Below, one piece after another: positions 15,266-24,368 of a stretch of 64,000 bases of DNA (position 1 is the first letter of the stretch; each line of letters begins with the position of its first letter). The notes beneath the pieces are model-generated. The model searched no databases, was not told the DNA's origin, and was given only the letters and a program-made list of their open reading frames with translations. A program made the position numbers and the translations under genes. Origin of the DNA: Candidatus Pantoea floridensis. GTDB lineage: Bacteria > Pseudomonadota > Gammaproteobacteria > Enterobacterales > Enterobacteriaceae. Location: the NCBI RefSeq assembly GCF_900215435.1, contig NZ_OCMY01000001.1, positions 2,604,001-2,668,000 on the forward strand. The letters are read 5' to 3'.

Positions 15266-18200
15266 GGTTTCACCTCATCAATGTGGTTTTTTTCTAGTGT
15301 ATGTAGGAACAGTTCTTCCAGCTGCGCCACGGCAGCGATAACCGCTGGCAATTGCTGCTGCAGCAGCGCATGATCTTCTTCCTCAGCCGCTTGCTCGGCA
15401 GCGAGGCTGCTGTGTTGTAACGCTTCGGCATGCAGTAGCTTGGCGCTGCCGAGCAATTGGTGTGCGGCGTGGCGTGCGCTGGCAAAATTCGCTTCTTCCG
15501 TCGCCAGCTTTAGCTGCGCAAGATCGCGCGCGTTCTGCTGCTGGGCGGTGGTCACCAAATCGTGCCAGGCTTGCGGATCGTTGGCCGCAAGGTTTTCCAG
15601 CGTGAGTAATGTGTCAGGGCGTGAATGAGTCGGTGCTGCTCCCGTCACCACTTTCAGCAGCTGCGTGCTTTCCAGCGGTTTAAACAGGCAACCATTCATC
15701 CCCGCCTGAATGGCGAGCTGGGCAACGCGCTCTTCCGCCATGGCCGTGAGGCCATAAATGGGGACGATGCGGCGATTAAGGCGCTTCTCTTCTATACGGA
15801 GCTGACGGGTAAACTCGAAGCCGTCCATGCCGGGCATGTTGCAGTCGGTGATTACGCGATCGATTTCATGCTCACGCCATAATGTCAGCGCCGCTTCACC
15901 GCCATCCGCGACTAAAACGTGATGCCCGGCGTAACGCAGCTGCTGTGCCAACAGCAGCTGGTTGGTGGCGTTATCATCAACAATCAGCATGCGCAGTGAT
16001 ACGTGGGCAATGTCATCTACCTGCTCAGGCTCAACCTCTGCTTCAAACAGCGTGCTGGGCTGAGCGCTGAAGCGCAGCATAAATACGCTGCCTACTCCAG
16101 GCTCACTCTCTACGTGCAGCTCCGCTTCCAGCATCGCCGCCAGACGGCGGCAAATATTGAGCCCAAGTCCGGTACCGCTGACGCGGTTAGTGCCTTGATC
16201 AACCTGAATAAAGGGATCGAAAATAGCCTGCTGTTGTTCGGGCGTTAAACCCGAGCCGCTGTCACACACTTCCAGCACATAGTCGGGTTTACTGGTATCC
16301 GCTTGATACAGTACGACTTCCACTGCGCCGCTGGTGGTGAATTTGATGGCATTACTCACCAGATTCGACAAGATTTGCTTTAAAGCGACCGGATCAAACA
16401 TCACACAATCCTGGTCAATTTCGAGTATCACATTCAGCGCTATGCCTTTATTGAGTGCCACCTGGTGGAATAGCGCTTCGGTGTCGTGAATCACATCGCT
16501 GAGCGACATCGTCATCGGGCGAATACTGAAATGGCCGGATTCGATTTTCGCCAGATCAAGGATGTCGCCAACCAGCGAAAGCAGTGAACGCGAGGATTGC
16601 CACGCCAGATCGATATTCTTCTGCCGCTGCTGCTGATCGCTCTGCCCCAAATGCTCGATTTCCAGCAGGCCAATCAGCGCCGCCAGCGGCGTGCGGATTT
16701 CGTGGCTCATGTGGGAGAGGAAGGTACTTTTCGCCTCGCTGGAACGTAACGCTGCCCGCTTGGCTTTGTGCACATCCTCCAGCAGTGTCTCGATGTAGTG
16801 CAGCTGCTGGCCCATCTCCTCTTCATGCTTGCGTTGCTTCGCGAGTGAGGATTTCAACAGATGGTTACGCCACAGGAAGAACAGCAAAAACAGGCCAGCG
16901 CCTATGCCGAAACGCAGCATATAACTGCGATAGCTCTGCCATGAGGTGCTGGTGGCGGGCGGCGTGTACTTAATCCAGCGTTCCATCAGCGATTGGATGG
17001 TGGGCTGCGGAATATCTGACAGCGCTTTATTCAGGATTGAAATGAGATGTTTATCCGCAACATTGGCGGCCATTGCCATGCGAAACATCGGTAATGGGGC
17101 GACAAACGCCACTTTGAAACGGTCATTGAAGTGATTATTGAGTAAAAACTGTGCCGATTCATAAGGCACGATAAAACCGTCTACCTGCTTATCCTGCAGC
17201 TGCCCGAGAAAATCAATCGAGACGGCATTTTCAACAAAATCTACCTCCGGCCAGCTACGACGAAGGTCGTTACGATAATAAACGCGTTCATACAGACCCA
17301 CGCGTTTGCCTGCCATCTCATCCAGGCTGTGCCATTTACTCTCTTTTCGCGTGACGACCACCCAGGGTGAATAGATATATGAGCGCGAATAGCGGATATG
17401 TTTATTTTGTTGCGAAGCCGCGTCGCTCACCGCCAATAGCGAATGAGGCTGCTTGACCAGCGCATCACGCATCCTGTTTAAGCCATGCGTCGCCTGGTAT
17501 TGAAAATGAATTCCCGTGCGTTGAGAGATGAGATTGAGCAGCTCTACGCTCAATCCCACCACGCGCTGTTTGGCATCGACAAAAGTAAAAGGGAGGTGCG
17601 AGGGATCGTAAAATACGGTGATATCGCGATGCTGCTCCAGCCATTTAGCCTCTTCATCACTGAGATCGAGGGGATGATTTTTCACTACCGAGCGATAATC
17701 CAGGCCCCAGGCCTCGGCGATTTGCACGGCGTTACGCAGTGGGATATTGGCGAGAATCTCATTAATGGCGGTGATAAGCGGATGATTGTCAGCGCGGGTG
17801 GCAAAACGGGCATCAACGTCATTGGTGTAGGGCGTGTCGTGTGACTCAATAATATTTTGCAGGCCGCGTTGCGATAAGTAACGCTGCGTGGCGGTATTGC
17901 TCCAAAACACCGTGTTGTTGCTCAATGCTGTTTCGGTGTACGCCCATAAATGCGGTGAAGCGGGCACTAAATAGGCCTTTGGATAACGCTGATGTAATAA
18001 GTTTTTGAGTGCGGTATCGCCGAAAAACATGAGTCGGTAATTAGCGTCTTTCAATTCCCGATCAAATTTTGCCTGACGACGACTAATTAACACGCTCTGT
18101 GCCAGCGAATAGGGGATGCTCAGTTCGAGGTGTGTGTCCTGGTTGGCTGCCTGGGTGTAATAGGGAGTGAGATCAATCTCGCCGGCTCGCAGCGCATCCA

Positions 18201-18513
18201 CCATTTGCTGACGGGTGTCATATAACGTGATCTTCACCGGCAGGTTCATGGTTTTAGCGATGATGGCCAGGTAGTCAGCCGATAAGCCTTCGTAAGTTCC
18301 TTTTTCAAATTCAACCATATAGGGCGGAATGGCATTGTTCCATACGCCAACGCGCAGCACGGGATGACGCGACAGCCAGCGTTGGCTCGATGGGCTCAGC
18401 GACACTTCAGGAGAGACGAGTCCGTAACGTGGCGTGAAAGTTAATGGGGCAGCGCTCCAGGCTGAGAGACAGAGGCTCCACAGAACGATCATGCTTAGAA
18501 TACGTATTACCAC
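15262..18513 (-). CDS. EvgS-like unorthodox hybrid sensor histidine kinase
   Basis: This 1083-residue inner-membrane protein has a signal peptide (about 1-21), two tandem periplasmic SBP_bac_3 sensor domains (about 50-270 and 285-515), one membrane helix near 535-555 and a HisKA domain with His604 in SHEIRTP. It continues with HATPase_c (about 710-820), a receiver domain with Asp890 in ITDCNMPG, and a C-terminal Hpt domain with His1018 in AHQLLGSAK. This is the EvgS/BvgS layout, and phosphate would pass His-Asp-His-Asp to the regulator encoded next. The GTG start at 18513 has AGGAAGAG upstream; ATG 18492 is possible. The signal sensed is unknown. Confidence 0.92.
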   Translation of the reverse strand: MVIRILSMIVLWSLCLSAWSAAPLTFTPRYGLVSPEVSLSPSSQRWLSRHPVLRVGVWNNAIPPYMVEFEKGTYEGLSADYLAIIAKTMNLPVKITLYDTRQQMVDALRAGEIDLTPYYTQAANQDTHLELSIPYSLAQSVLISRRQAKFDRELKDANYRLMFFGDTALKNLLHQRYPKAYLVPASPHLWAYTETALSNNTVFWSNTATQRYLSQRGLQNIIESHDTPYTNDVDARFATRADNHPLITAINEILANIPLRNAVQIAEAWGLDYRSVVKNHPLDLSDEEAKWLEQHRDITVFYDPSHLPFTFVDAKQRVVGLSVELLNLISQRTGIHFQYQATHGLNRMRDALVKQPHSLLAVSDAASQQNKHIRYSRSYIYSPWVVVTRKESKWHSLDEMAGKRVGLYERVYYRNDLRRSWPEVDFVENAVSIDFLGQLQDKQVDGFIVPYESAQFLLNNHFNDRFKVAFVAPLPMFRMAMAANVADKHLISILNKALSDIPQPTIQSLMERWIKYTPPATSTSWQSYRSYMLRFGIGAGLFLLFFLWRNHLLKSSLAKQRKHEEEMGQQLHYIETLLEDVHKAKRAALRSSEAKSTFLSHMSHEIRTPLAALIGLLEIEHLGQSDQQQRQKNIDLAWQSSRSLLSLVGDILDLAKIESGHFSIRPMTMSLSDVIHDTEALFHQVALNKGIALNVILEIDQDCVMFDPVALKQILSNLVSNAIKFTTSGAVEVVLYQADTSKPDYVLEVCDSGSGLTPEQQQAIFDPFIQVDQGTNRVSGTGLGLNICRRLAAMLEAELHVESEPGVGSVFMLRFSAQPSTLFEAEVEPEQVDDIAHVSLRMLIVDDNATNQLLLAQQLRYAGHHVLVADGGEAALTLWREHEIDRVITDCNMPGMDGFEFTRQLRIEEKRLNRRIVPIYGLTAMAEERVAQLAIQAGMNGCLFKPLESTQLLKVVTGAAPTHSRPDTLLTLENLAANDPQAWHDLVTTAQQQNARDLAQLKLATEEANFASARHAAHQLLGSAKLLHAEALQHSSLAAEQAAEEEDHALLQQQLPAVIAAVAQLEELFLHTLEKNHIDEVKP

Positions 18514-18890
18514 GACTCATCTCTTCCTTTTCGCTAACGGCGTCATGCACTGCCAGCGTGGCTGTGCAACTTTCTGGCGCAATCTTGACGCGCCCAATGA
18601 CATCTCACAGCGGCACGCTGTTAAGCAGGAATTAAATGGCAGCTGAGAAAATTCTGGTAAATGACGGCTGAATGGGGCTATCGAATCGCCATTGGCGGGT
18701 AGCGGATGTGAGTGGATTTTACTAAAAGCTGGCGCTTAAATTAGTGAAGTTCGCTGTTTTTGCCGGTTACATTCGACGTTACTCCTGAGGTTGCTGCAAT
18801 TTACCGCTACTAATCGGCTTTTCATTTGTTTTATTTACAGAAACTTCCTGGCAGGCAAAATAGCGCTTATTTCCTCGCCTTCAGCCAACC
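18514..18890. other. Divergent intergenic region between kinase and cyclase genes
   Basis: This 377-bp spacer lies between the minus-strand phosphorelay operon and the plus-strand diguanylate cyclase. It must hold both promoters. I see no repeat, strong palindrome or convincing small gene. The cyclase-proximal part is AT-rich. Confidence 0.5.
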
Positions 18891-19838
18891 ATGTCAGAAG
18901 AAGCGCTGCGTCAGCAGATCCAGATCCTGAAAAAGCACAATGCGCGCTTAAAGCGTATAGCGCATGACGCGCGTAATAAGTTAAGTGCTGCGCTGGATGG
19001 TACCGGGCTTTGCTTGTGGCAGCTGGATATTCCGAGCGGTAAGTTAGTGATTTTCAACCGCCGCTGGGGCGCCATGCTCGGTTTTCAGCCAAAAGAAACC
19101 AAAGCCCAGTTTGATGTGTGGCGTGAATGCCTGCATCCCGACGATGCCGACGACGTGCTGAAAGCCTTTTACGATCATATTGAGGGCCGCGCGCCTTACT
19201 ACGAAGCGCTGCATCGCATGCTCGGTAAGAACGACAACATCAAGTGGGTGCTGGATCGCGGGCGCGTGACCGAATGGGATGATCAAGGTAATCCTATCAA
19301 GGTGACCGGTACGCACATTGATATGACCAAAGAGAAAGAGTACGAAGCGCAGCTCTCCTCGCTGGCGCATCACGATCCGCTTACTGGCCTTACCAATCGC
19401 CATGCGCTGCCCAGCCATTTTAATCAGATGAAAGCAAAGGGGCCGCTGTGCGTGGCGTTTGTCGATCTGGATAATTTTAAGCACGTCAACGATACGCTGG
19501 GTCATCGCAGCGGCGATGAAGTGTTAATTCAGCTCAGCCAGCGCATCAGCGCCGTGGTGCTGCCCAACGTGGTGATTGGACGCTTGGGCGGCGATGAGTT
19601 TGTGCTACTGATCCCTTTCCTTATCGATTATCCCAAAGTGCGCATTATGCTGCAGGCGGTGCTGGATGCCGCGCTACTGCCGTTTGATGTTGATAACGGG
19701 CATGCACAAATTGGCGCATCAATAGGCATCGCCCAGGTACAGGAGCTCGACCGTTTTGAGGATGCGCTAACCCGCGCCGACGAAGCGATGTATCAGATTA
19801 AGAAAAACGGCAAGCAAGGATTTGGCTTAGCGGGTTAA
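18891..19838 (+). CDS. PAS-domain diguanylate cyclase (GGDEF)
   Basis: This 315-residue cytoplasmic protein has an N-terminal coiled segment (1-30), a PAS_3-type sensor fold (about 32-150, with WRECLHPDDADDV and the PAC end VTGTHIDMTKEKE) and a GGDEF domain. HDPLTGLTNR starts that domain, FVDLDNFKHVNDTLGHRSGD binds nucleotide, and the signature RLGGDEF is at 231-237. It should make cyclic-di-GMP from two GTP. The RxxD inhibitory site normally five residues before GGDEF is absent (LPNV region), so no product inhibition through the I-site is expected. No membrane segment is present. Confidence 0.92.
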   Translation: MSEEALRQQIQILKKHNARLKRIAHDARNKLSAALDGTGLCLWQLDIPSGKLVIFNRRWGAMLGFQPKETKAQFDVWRECLHPDDADDVLKAFYDHIEGRAPYYEALHRMLGKNDNIKWVLDRGRVTEWDDQGNPIKVTGTHIDMTKEKEYEAQLSSLAHHDPLTGLTNRHALPSHFNQMKAKGPLCVAFVDLDNFKHVNDTLGHRSGDEVLIQLSQRISAVVLPNVVIGRLGGDEFVLLIPFLIDYPKVRIMLQAVLDAALLPFDVDNGHAQIGASIGIAQVQELDRFEDALTRADEAMYQIKKNGKQGFGLAG

Positions 19839-19972
19839 CGCTGCCGAAAAAAAACGCCCACCTCTCTCCCATCCGCCGCCATGGCGCCTAAACTTGCTTA
19901 CAGTAAACCGCCCGTCGTTCGATGTAGTTTTATTGGCAGACACACGACATCACTCACTAACGGAGCAAACGA

Positions 19973-20790
19973 ATGAGTTCATTTAAGACGAAAGATGGCG
20001 TTAATCTTTATTTTAAAGATTGGGGTAAGGGCCAGCCGGTGCTGTTTAGTCACGGCTGGCCGCTGGATGCTGATATGTGGGACAGCCAGCTAAATTTTCT
20101 CGCCGAACGTGGCTATCGCGTGATTGCTTTTGACCGTCGCGGCTTCGGTCGCTCGATCAACCGTGGGAGGGTTATAACTACGATACCTTTGCCGATGATA
20201 TTCACGGCCTGATTGAACATCTGCAGTTAGATGATGTGACGCTGGTGGGCTTTTCAATGGGCGGTGGCGATGTATCACGCTATATCGGCCGCTACGGCAC
20301 GGCGAAGGTGAAAAGTTTAGTGCTGTTGGGGGCGGTAACGCCGATCTTTGGCAAAACGGCCGATCATCCAGAAGGCGTTGAGCAATCGGTATTTGACGGC
20401 ATTAAAGATGGCTTACGCAAAGATCGTGCGCAATTTATTAAAGAGTTCGCAACGCCGTTCTATGGCATTAACGCGGGGCAAACGGTTTCTGACGGCGTGC
20501 TGACGCAAACTCTGAACATTGCGCTACTGGCATCGCTGAAAGGCACCATCGATTGCGTGACGGCGTTTTCTGAGACCGATTTCCGCGCAGATATTGCCAA
20601 AGTGGATGTGCCGACGCTGGTGATTCACGGCAGCAATGACCAGGTTGTGCCGTTCGAAGCCACCGGCAAACTGGTCCATGAGATGATTAAAGGATCGGAG
20701 CTTAAGGTTTACGAGAATGGTCCACATGGTTTTGCGGTGACGCATCAGGATCGGTTGAATGCGGATCTGCTGGCGTTTTTGCAGAAGTAA
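19973..20790 (+). pseudogene. Alpha/beta hydrolase (chloroperoxidase/esterase type) split by a one-base frameshift
   Basis: Frame one (19973 onward) gives the N-terminus [18 protein letters not shown]... to [10 protein letters not shown], then runs into a stop at 20212. The homologous continuation [20 protein letters not shown] lies in another frame, entered if one G is restored at 20154-20156 (TCG-ATC to TCG-GAT-C). The second part carries the nucleophile elbow GFSMGGGD, the acid in HGSNDQVVPFE and the histidine in GPHGFAVTH, so a repaired protein of about 272 residues would have a full catalytic triad. It could be a true recent pseudogene or a base-calling error. AACGGAG precedes the ATG. 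Confidence 0.8.
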
Positions 20791-20802
20791 TTGATGTTAA
20801 AA

Positions 20803-20826
20803 GGTCGCCATGAATGGCGACCCTAC
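20803..20826. repeat. Family A hairpin, locus 3 (single copy)
   Basis: GGTCGCCAT-GA-ATGGCGACC followed by CTAC. It lies between the convergent ends of the hydrolase and treF, only nine bases from the treF stop, where it could end transcription from either side. Confidence 0.8.
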
Positions 20827-20834
20827 AGCGTTTA

Positions 20835-22493
20835 TCAATCCGCCAGCAAATGCCCGTACATTGTCATCAGCCTGCGGGTGACACCGTTGGTCCAGCCGAA
20901 GCCATCCTGCAACGGATACTCACCGCCGCCACCCGGACGGGCGCGATCGCCACTGATGTCGTATTTTTCCACCAGCTTATGATGCAGCGAATAGAAATTA
21001 TTCACCGTATTCAGCCAGTTGACGGCAATTTCTGTCGCCAGCGTCTCTTCACCGTAGTGATTCAAACCGACAACGGCCATCCACTGCAGCGGAGCCCAGG
21101 CATTGGGTTTATCCCACTGCTCGCCGCTTTCCACCATGGATGTTAACAAGCCACCTTGCGTGAGCAGCAACTGACGCAGCGCCACCGCCTGCAAATGCGC
21201 CTGTTCCGGCGAAGCGAGGCCGAGGAACAGCGGCACAACCGCCGCGGCGGTGAAGGCGCCGAAACGCTCGCGGCGCCAGTCGTAATCACGGTAAACCCCG
21301 GCGGTGTTATCCCACAGGTAACGGTGAATCGCCTGCTTGCGGCCATCGGCCTTTTTCTGCCATGCCAGCGCCGTCAGCTCTTCGCCTTTGGCATGCGACA
21401 GCGTTGAAATCATCAGTTCCAGTTTGTAGAGGAACGCGTTGAGATCGATCGGAATAAATTGTGTGGTGCGAATACTCGCCAGGCGCTGCGGATCGCGCAG
21501 CCAGCGTGAGGAGTAATCCCAACCCGAAGCCGCCCCGGCACGCAGATCGCGATAAACTTCGTTCGCTGGGCGGCTCGATTTTTTCGCGGTCTCGATATCT
21601 TCTAGCCACGACTCGTCTCGCGGCGTATCACGATCGTCCCAGTAACGATTTAGCAGCGAACCGTCGGGCATGCGCACCACATGGCGATAAGCCTGATGCG
21701 GCATCAGCTCGCCCGCGCCGTCCATCCAGAACTGGTACTCCTTCATCAGCTGATCGAGGTAGCGTTTCGCGCCGCGAATACCATCTTCTTCGAACAGCTC
21801 AACCATCAGCGCAAACACCGGCGGCTGCGAGCGGCTGAGATAGTAAGTACGGTTGCCGTTTGGCACGTGGCCGTAATTATCAATCAGCCAGGCAAAGTTA
21901 TCCGCCATGTGGCGCAGCAAATCGTCGCGCCCCGCATCAGCAAGGCCCAGCATGCTGAAGTAAGAGTCCCAATAATAGGTTTCCCCGAAACGGCCACCGG
22001 GCACCACGTAAGGTTTCGGTAATGGCAGTAACGATGAGTGTGCTAAATGCTGCTGTGGCATTTTGGTTAACACGGGCCACAGGTCGTCAATATGTTCCGT
22101 TAAGGTTTTATCCGGATTAGAAACATAAAAGCTCTCATTCACCTGCGGTGAATAAAAATGTTCGTGCACAAAACTTTCAAGATCAAAATCCGCTGCGCGT
22201 TTACGGCGACGGAAGCGAATTAAAATATCCAGCGGATCGAATTTGGGTGCGCAGTCTGGAAACGTTTTGCTGTCGGCAAATATGTGCGAGGTTTGCACCT
22301 GCTCAAACAGCTCCATGTAGCGATCGGCAGGCGTCAGCGCATCCGGCGCGGGCAGACCTTCGATCAGCTCGGGTTCTGGCTCCGAATCTTGCACACCTTC
22401 ACGAACAAATTCATGAGGATTATATTGATACTCCAGTTCAGCATCTGCGCGTCGATCCTCGAAAGCGTTATATTGCTGTTGGTTAGTATTAAT
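20835..22493 (-). CDS. treF: Cytoplasmic trehalase, probable ATT start codon
   Basis: This glycoside hydrolase family 37 trehalase splits trehalose into two glucoses in the cytoplasm. Both signatures are present, [14 protein letters not shown] and [13 protein letters not shown], together with the glycine-rich [17 protein letters not shown]. There is no signal peptide, as expected for TreF rather than periplasmic TreA. No ATG, GTG or TTG fits the start. AGGAGG (22499-22504) sits five bases before an ATT at 22491-22493, giving 552 residues against 549 in E. coli TreF. A TTG at 22532 would start inside the apparent -10 box. ATT initiation is rare (known for infC), so this start is probable, not proven. 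Confidence 0.85.
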   Translation of the reverse strand: MNTNQQQYNAFEDRRADAELEYQYNPHEFVREGVQDSEPEPELIEGLPAPDALTPADRYMELFEQVQTSHIFADSKTFPDCAPKFDPLDILIRFRRRKRAADFDLESFVHEHFYSPQVNESFYVSNPDKTLTEHIDDLWPVLTKMPQQHLAHSSLLPLPKPYVVPGGRFGETYYWDSYFSMLGLADAGRDDLLRHMADNFAWLIDNYGHVPNGNRTYYLSRSQPPVFALMVELFEEDGIRGAKRYLDQLMKEYQFWMDGAGELMPHQAYRHVVRMPDGSLLNRYWDDRDTPRDESWLEDIETAKKSSRPANEVYRDLRAGAASGWDYSSRWLRDPQRLASIRTTQFIPIDLNAFLYKLELMISTLSHAKGEELTALAWQKKADGRKQAIHRYLWDNTAGVYRDYDWRRERFGAFTAAAVVPLFLGLASPEQAHLQAVALRQLLLTQGGLLTSMVESGEQWDKPNAWAPLQWMAVVGLNHYGEETLATEIAVNWLNTVNNFYSLHHKLVEKYDISGDRARPGGGGEYPLQDGFGWTNGVTRRLMTMYGHLLAD

Positions 22494-22532
22494 AGCAGCC
22501 TCCTGGTAAAGTCTTGAATGCGTAAAGGACAA

Positions 22533-22560
22533 ATTATAGAGGTTTGAGAGGGCTAAACAA
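22533..22560 (-). promoter_or_regulatory. Predicted treF promoter
   Basis: Read on the minus strand, TTGTTT (22560-22555) and a perfect TATAAT (22538-22533) are 16 bp apart. Transcription would start near 22525. The message would then have a leader of about 30 bases with AGGAGG just before the ATT codon. Confidence 0.55.
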
Positions 22561-22793
22561 CAATGCGATTTATCTATGAACGTAATAAATCATGTCGATG
22601 GATAGCCTGTTTTTATGAATTTTGAGCGATTACAACGGGCTATATTTCAGGAAATGAAAGCAGTGCTTGAGATGGATGTTTAAATAGCTGCCCAGAATTA
22701 TCTGTAATTAAGAAAATCGCTAAAATAAGACTAAAAAAGAGCGAGATGGCTTGATCAATTTATGGCAAACGCAGCGGGAGCTGAGCGGTTTTC
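22561..22793. other. Intergenic AT-rich stretch upstream of treF
   Basis: Together with the promoter and the repeat that follows, this is a gene-free interval of about 410 bp (22494-22910). A 22-codon open frame at 22615-22683 has no ribosome site and no recognisable similarity, so I do not call it a gene. Confidence 0.4.
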
Positions 22794-22898
22794 CCCTCAC
22801 CTTAACCCTCTCCCGCCGGCGGGAGAGGGAATGTTCAGCGGCTGAGACGAACTCGATCGGCTCCCTCGCCTGCGTGCGGGAGAGGGCTGGGGTGAGGG
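22794..22898. repeat. Family B inverted-repeat element, copy 3
   Basis: The left arm begins CCCCTCACCTTAACCC and runs to 22814. The right arm, GGGAGAGGGCTGGGGTGAGGG, is at 22878-22898. An inner CTCCCGCCGGCGGGAG hairpin lies near the left end. It lies just beyond the 3' end of qorB. Confidence 0.75.
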
Positions 22899-22910
22899 AC
22901 CAAGCGCACC

Positions 22911-23765
22911 TTACTTCTTCAGCGCTGCCTTAATCACATCCGCGTACGGCGTGGTTGGGCGGCCAATCAGTTTACTCAACGTATGGCTATCATCGAACAA
23001 TCCACCTTTTTCGGCTCCGGCATCTGAATCTGCCAGCATCTCAGACAGTCCATCCGGCAAACCGGCACCTTTCAGCGCCGCGGCGAACTCCGCCTGCGGC
23101 AGGTTGATGTATTCAACCTTTTCACCCGACTGTTTAGCGATTTCGGCACTGAATTGCGCCAGCGTATAACTGTCGTCACCGGCCAGCTCATACACTTTGC
23201 CAGCCTGATCGTCACGGCTGATCACTTCTGCCGCCGCAGCTGCATAATCGCTACGCGCCGCCGATGAGATGCGACCTTCACCAGCTGCGCCAATAAAGGC
23301 GTGTTGTGCCAGGGCGGGCGCAATGCTCGCCGCATAGTTCTCGGTATACCAGCCGTTGCGCAGCAGCGCGTAGGGAACGCCAGAGGCTTTCAAATCCGCT
23401 TCCGTTGCACGATGCTCAATGCCTAATCCTAATGGGGTGGTGTCGGCGTGCAGCAGGCTGGTGTAAGCAATTAAACTAACGCCTGCGGCTTTCGCGGCGT
23501 CGATCACCGCCTTGTGCTGGGCAACGCGCTGGCCGACTTCACTTGAGGAGATCAGCAGCACTTTATCTATGCCAGCAAAGGCGCTCTGTAGCGTTTCCGG
23601 TTTGCTGTAATCCGCCGCACGCAGCGTGACGCCCAGCGCTTTGAGATCCGCCGCTTTCTCGGGTGAACGCACCGCCGCAATCACGTCGCTGGCCGGCACT
23701 TTTTTCAGTAATTCGGTAATGACCAAACGGCCCAGTTGGCCAGTGGCACCTGTAATCGCAATCAT
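22911..23765 (-). CDS. qorB: NAD(P)H:quinone oxidoreductase, NmrA/SDR type
   Basis: This 284-residue atypical short-chain dehydrogenase has the N-terminal Rossmann motif GATGQLG (6-12). The body reads like E. coli QorB (YtfG): SPEKAADLKALGV, KVLLISSSEVGQRVAQHKAV, AYTSLLHADTTPLGLG, RNGWYTENY and YELAGDDSYTLA. It reduces quinones with NADPH and is thought to guard against redox-cycling compounds. It is divergent from an HxlR regulator across a 101-bp spacer full of palindromes, the same arrangement as ytfG-ytfH in E. coli. Confidence 0.93.
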   Translation of the reverse strand: MIAITGATGQLGRLVITELLKKVPASDVIAAVRSPEKAADLKALGVTLRAADYSKPETLQSAFAGIDKVLLISSSEVGQRVAQHKAVIDAAKAAGVSLIAYTSLLHADTTPLGLGIEHRATEADLKASGVPYALLRNGWYTENYAASIAPALAQHAFIGAAGEGRISSAARSDYAAAAAEVISRDDQAGKVYELAGDDSYTLAQFSAEIAKQSGEKVEYINLPQAEFAAALKGAGLPDGLSEMLADSDAGAEKGGLFDDSHTLSKLIGRPTTPYADVIKAALKK

Positions 23766-23811
23766 GATGTTCTCCTTCAGTTTGAGCTGGTTTACAAACA
23801 GCCTACGAGAT

Positions 23812-23850
23812 AAACTAACTTTTAGTAAGTACTTACAGATTTGTTAGTTT
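23812..23850. promoter_or_regulatory. Nested palindromic operator between qorB and HxlR gene
   Basis: AAACTAAC (23812-23819) and GTTAGTTT (23843-23850) form outer arms. Between them GTAAGTACTTAC (23825-23836) is a perfect 12-base palindrome. It lies in the middle of the divergent promoter region, so it is a good candidate for HxlR binding that controls both genes. Confidence 0.6.
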
Positions 23851-23866
23851 GGCGGAGATGGTTTAA

Positions 23867-24232
23867 GTGTCTGAAAAGATGAGTGATAAATTTACCCGTG
23901 GCGAGTTGCTTAATGTCAATTGCCCGTCACGCGAGGTGCTCAAGCGTATCACCAGCCGCTGGAGCGTACTGATATTATTAGCGCTGCGCGAAGAAACGCT
24001 GCGATTTAGCGAACTGCGCCGCAAGATTGGTGGCGTGAGTGAACGTATGCTGGCGCAGACGCTGCGCTATATGGAAGAAGATGGTTTTGTCGAGCGTATT
24101 GCTTATGAAGTGGTGCCGCCGCATGTGGAGTATCGTCTGACGTCTTTAGGGCATGAAGTGGAAGGGCAGGTGGTTGGGCTGGCGGATTGGTTAGAGAGCA
24201 ACGTGCATCGCATTTTGAAGCCTGCGCATTAA
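23867..24232 (+). CDS. HxlR-family transcriptional regulator (YtfH-like)
   Basis: This 121-residue regulator is essentially one winged helix. NCPSREVLKRITSRWSVLIL carries the conserved redox-active-type Cys19. It is followed by LRFSELRRKIGGVSERMLAQ and the wing VPPHVEYRLTSLG. The GTG start at 23867 is assumed; ATG 23879 would remove four residues. By position it should regulate divergent qorB through the nested palindrome. The single N-terminal cysteine suggests sensing of quinones or other electrophiles, as in related QorR/HxlR proteins. Confidence 0.88.
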   Translation: MSEKMSDKFTRGELLNVNCPSREVLKRITSRWSVLILLALREETLRFSELRRKIGGVSERMLAQTLRYMEEDGFVERIAYEVVPPHVEYRLTSLGHEVEGQVVGLADWLESNVHRILKPAH

Positions 24233-24235
24233 TCG

Positions 24236-24356
24236 GGTCGCCATAAATGGCGTAATGCCGACCAGTTAAGCAAAAAAATATCTTTTTATGCAGGTGCGCA
24301 TGAATGCGCACCCTACAAAAAACCGGCTGTATCCGCGTAGGGTCGCCATTCATGGC
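24236..24356. repeat. Family A hairpin element, locus 4 (one copy interrupted)
   Basis: The first copy (24236-24263) has its right arm broken by about eight extra bases (ATGGCG-TAATGCCG-ACC). The second, GGTGCGCAT-GA-ATGCGCACC plus CTAC, is at 24293-24316. The third, GTAG plus GGTCGCCATTCATGGC, is at 24337-24356 and loses its last bases next to the dienelactone hydrolase stop. Confidence 0.75.
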
Positions 24357-24368
24357 ACTCTTACGGCA

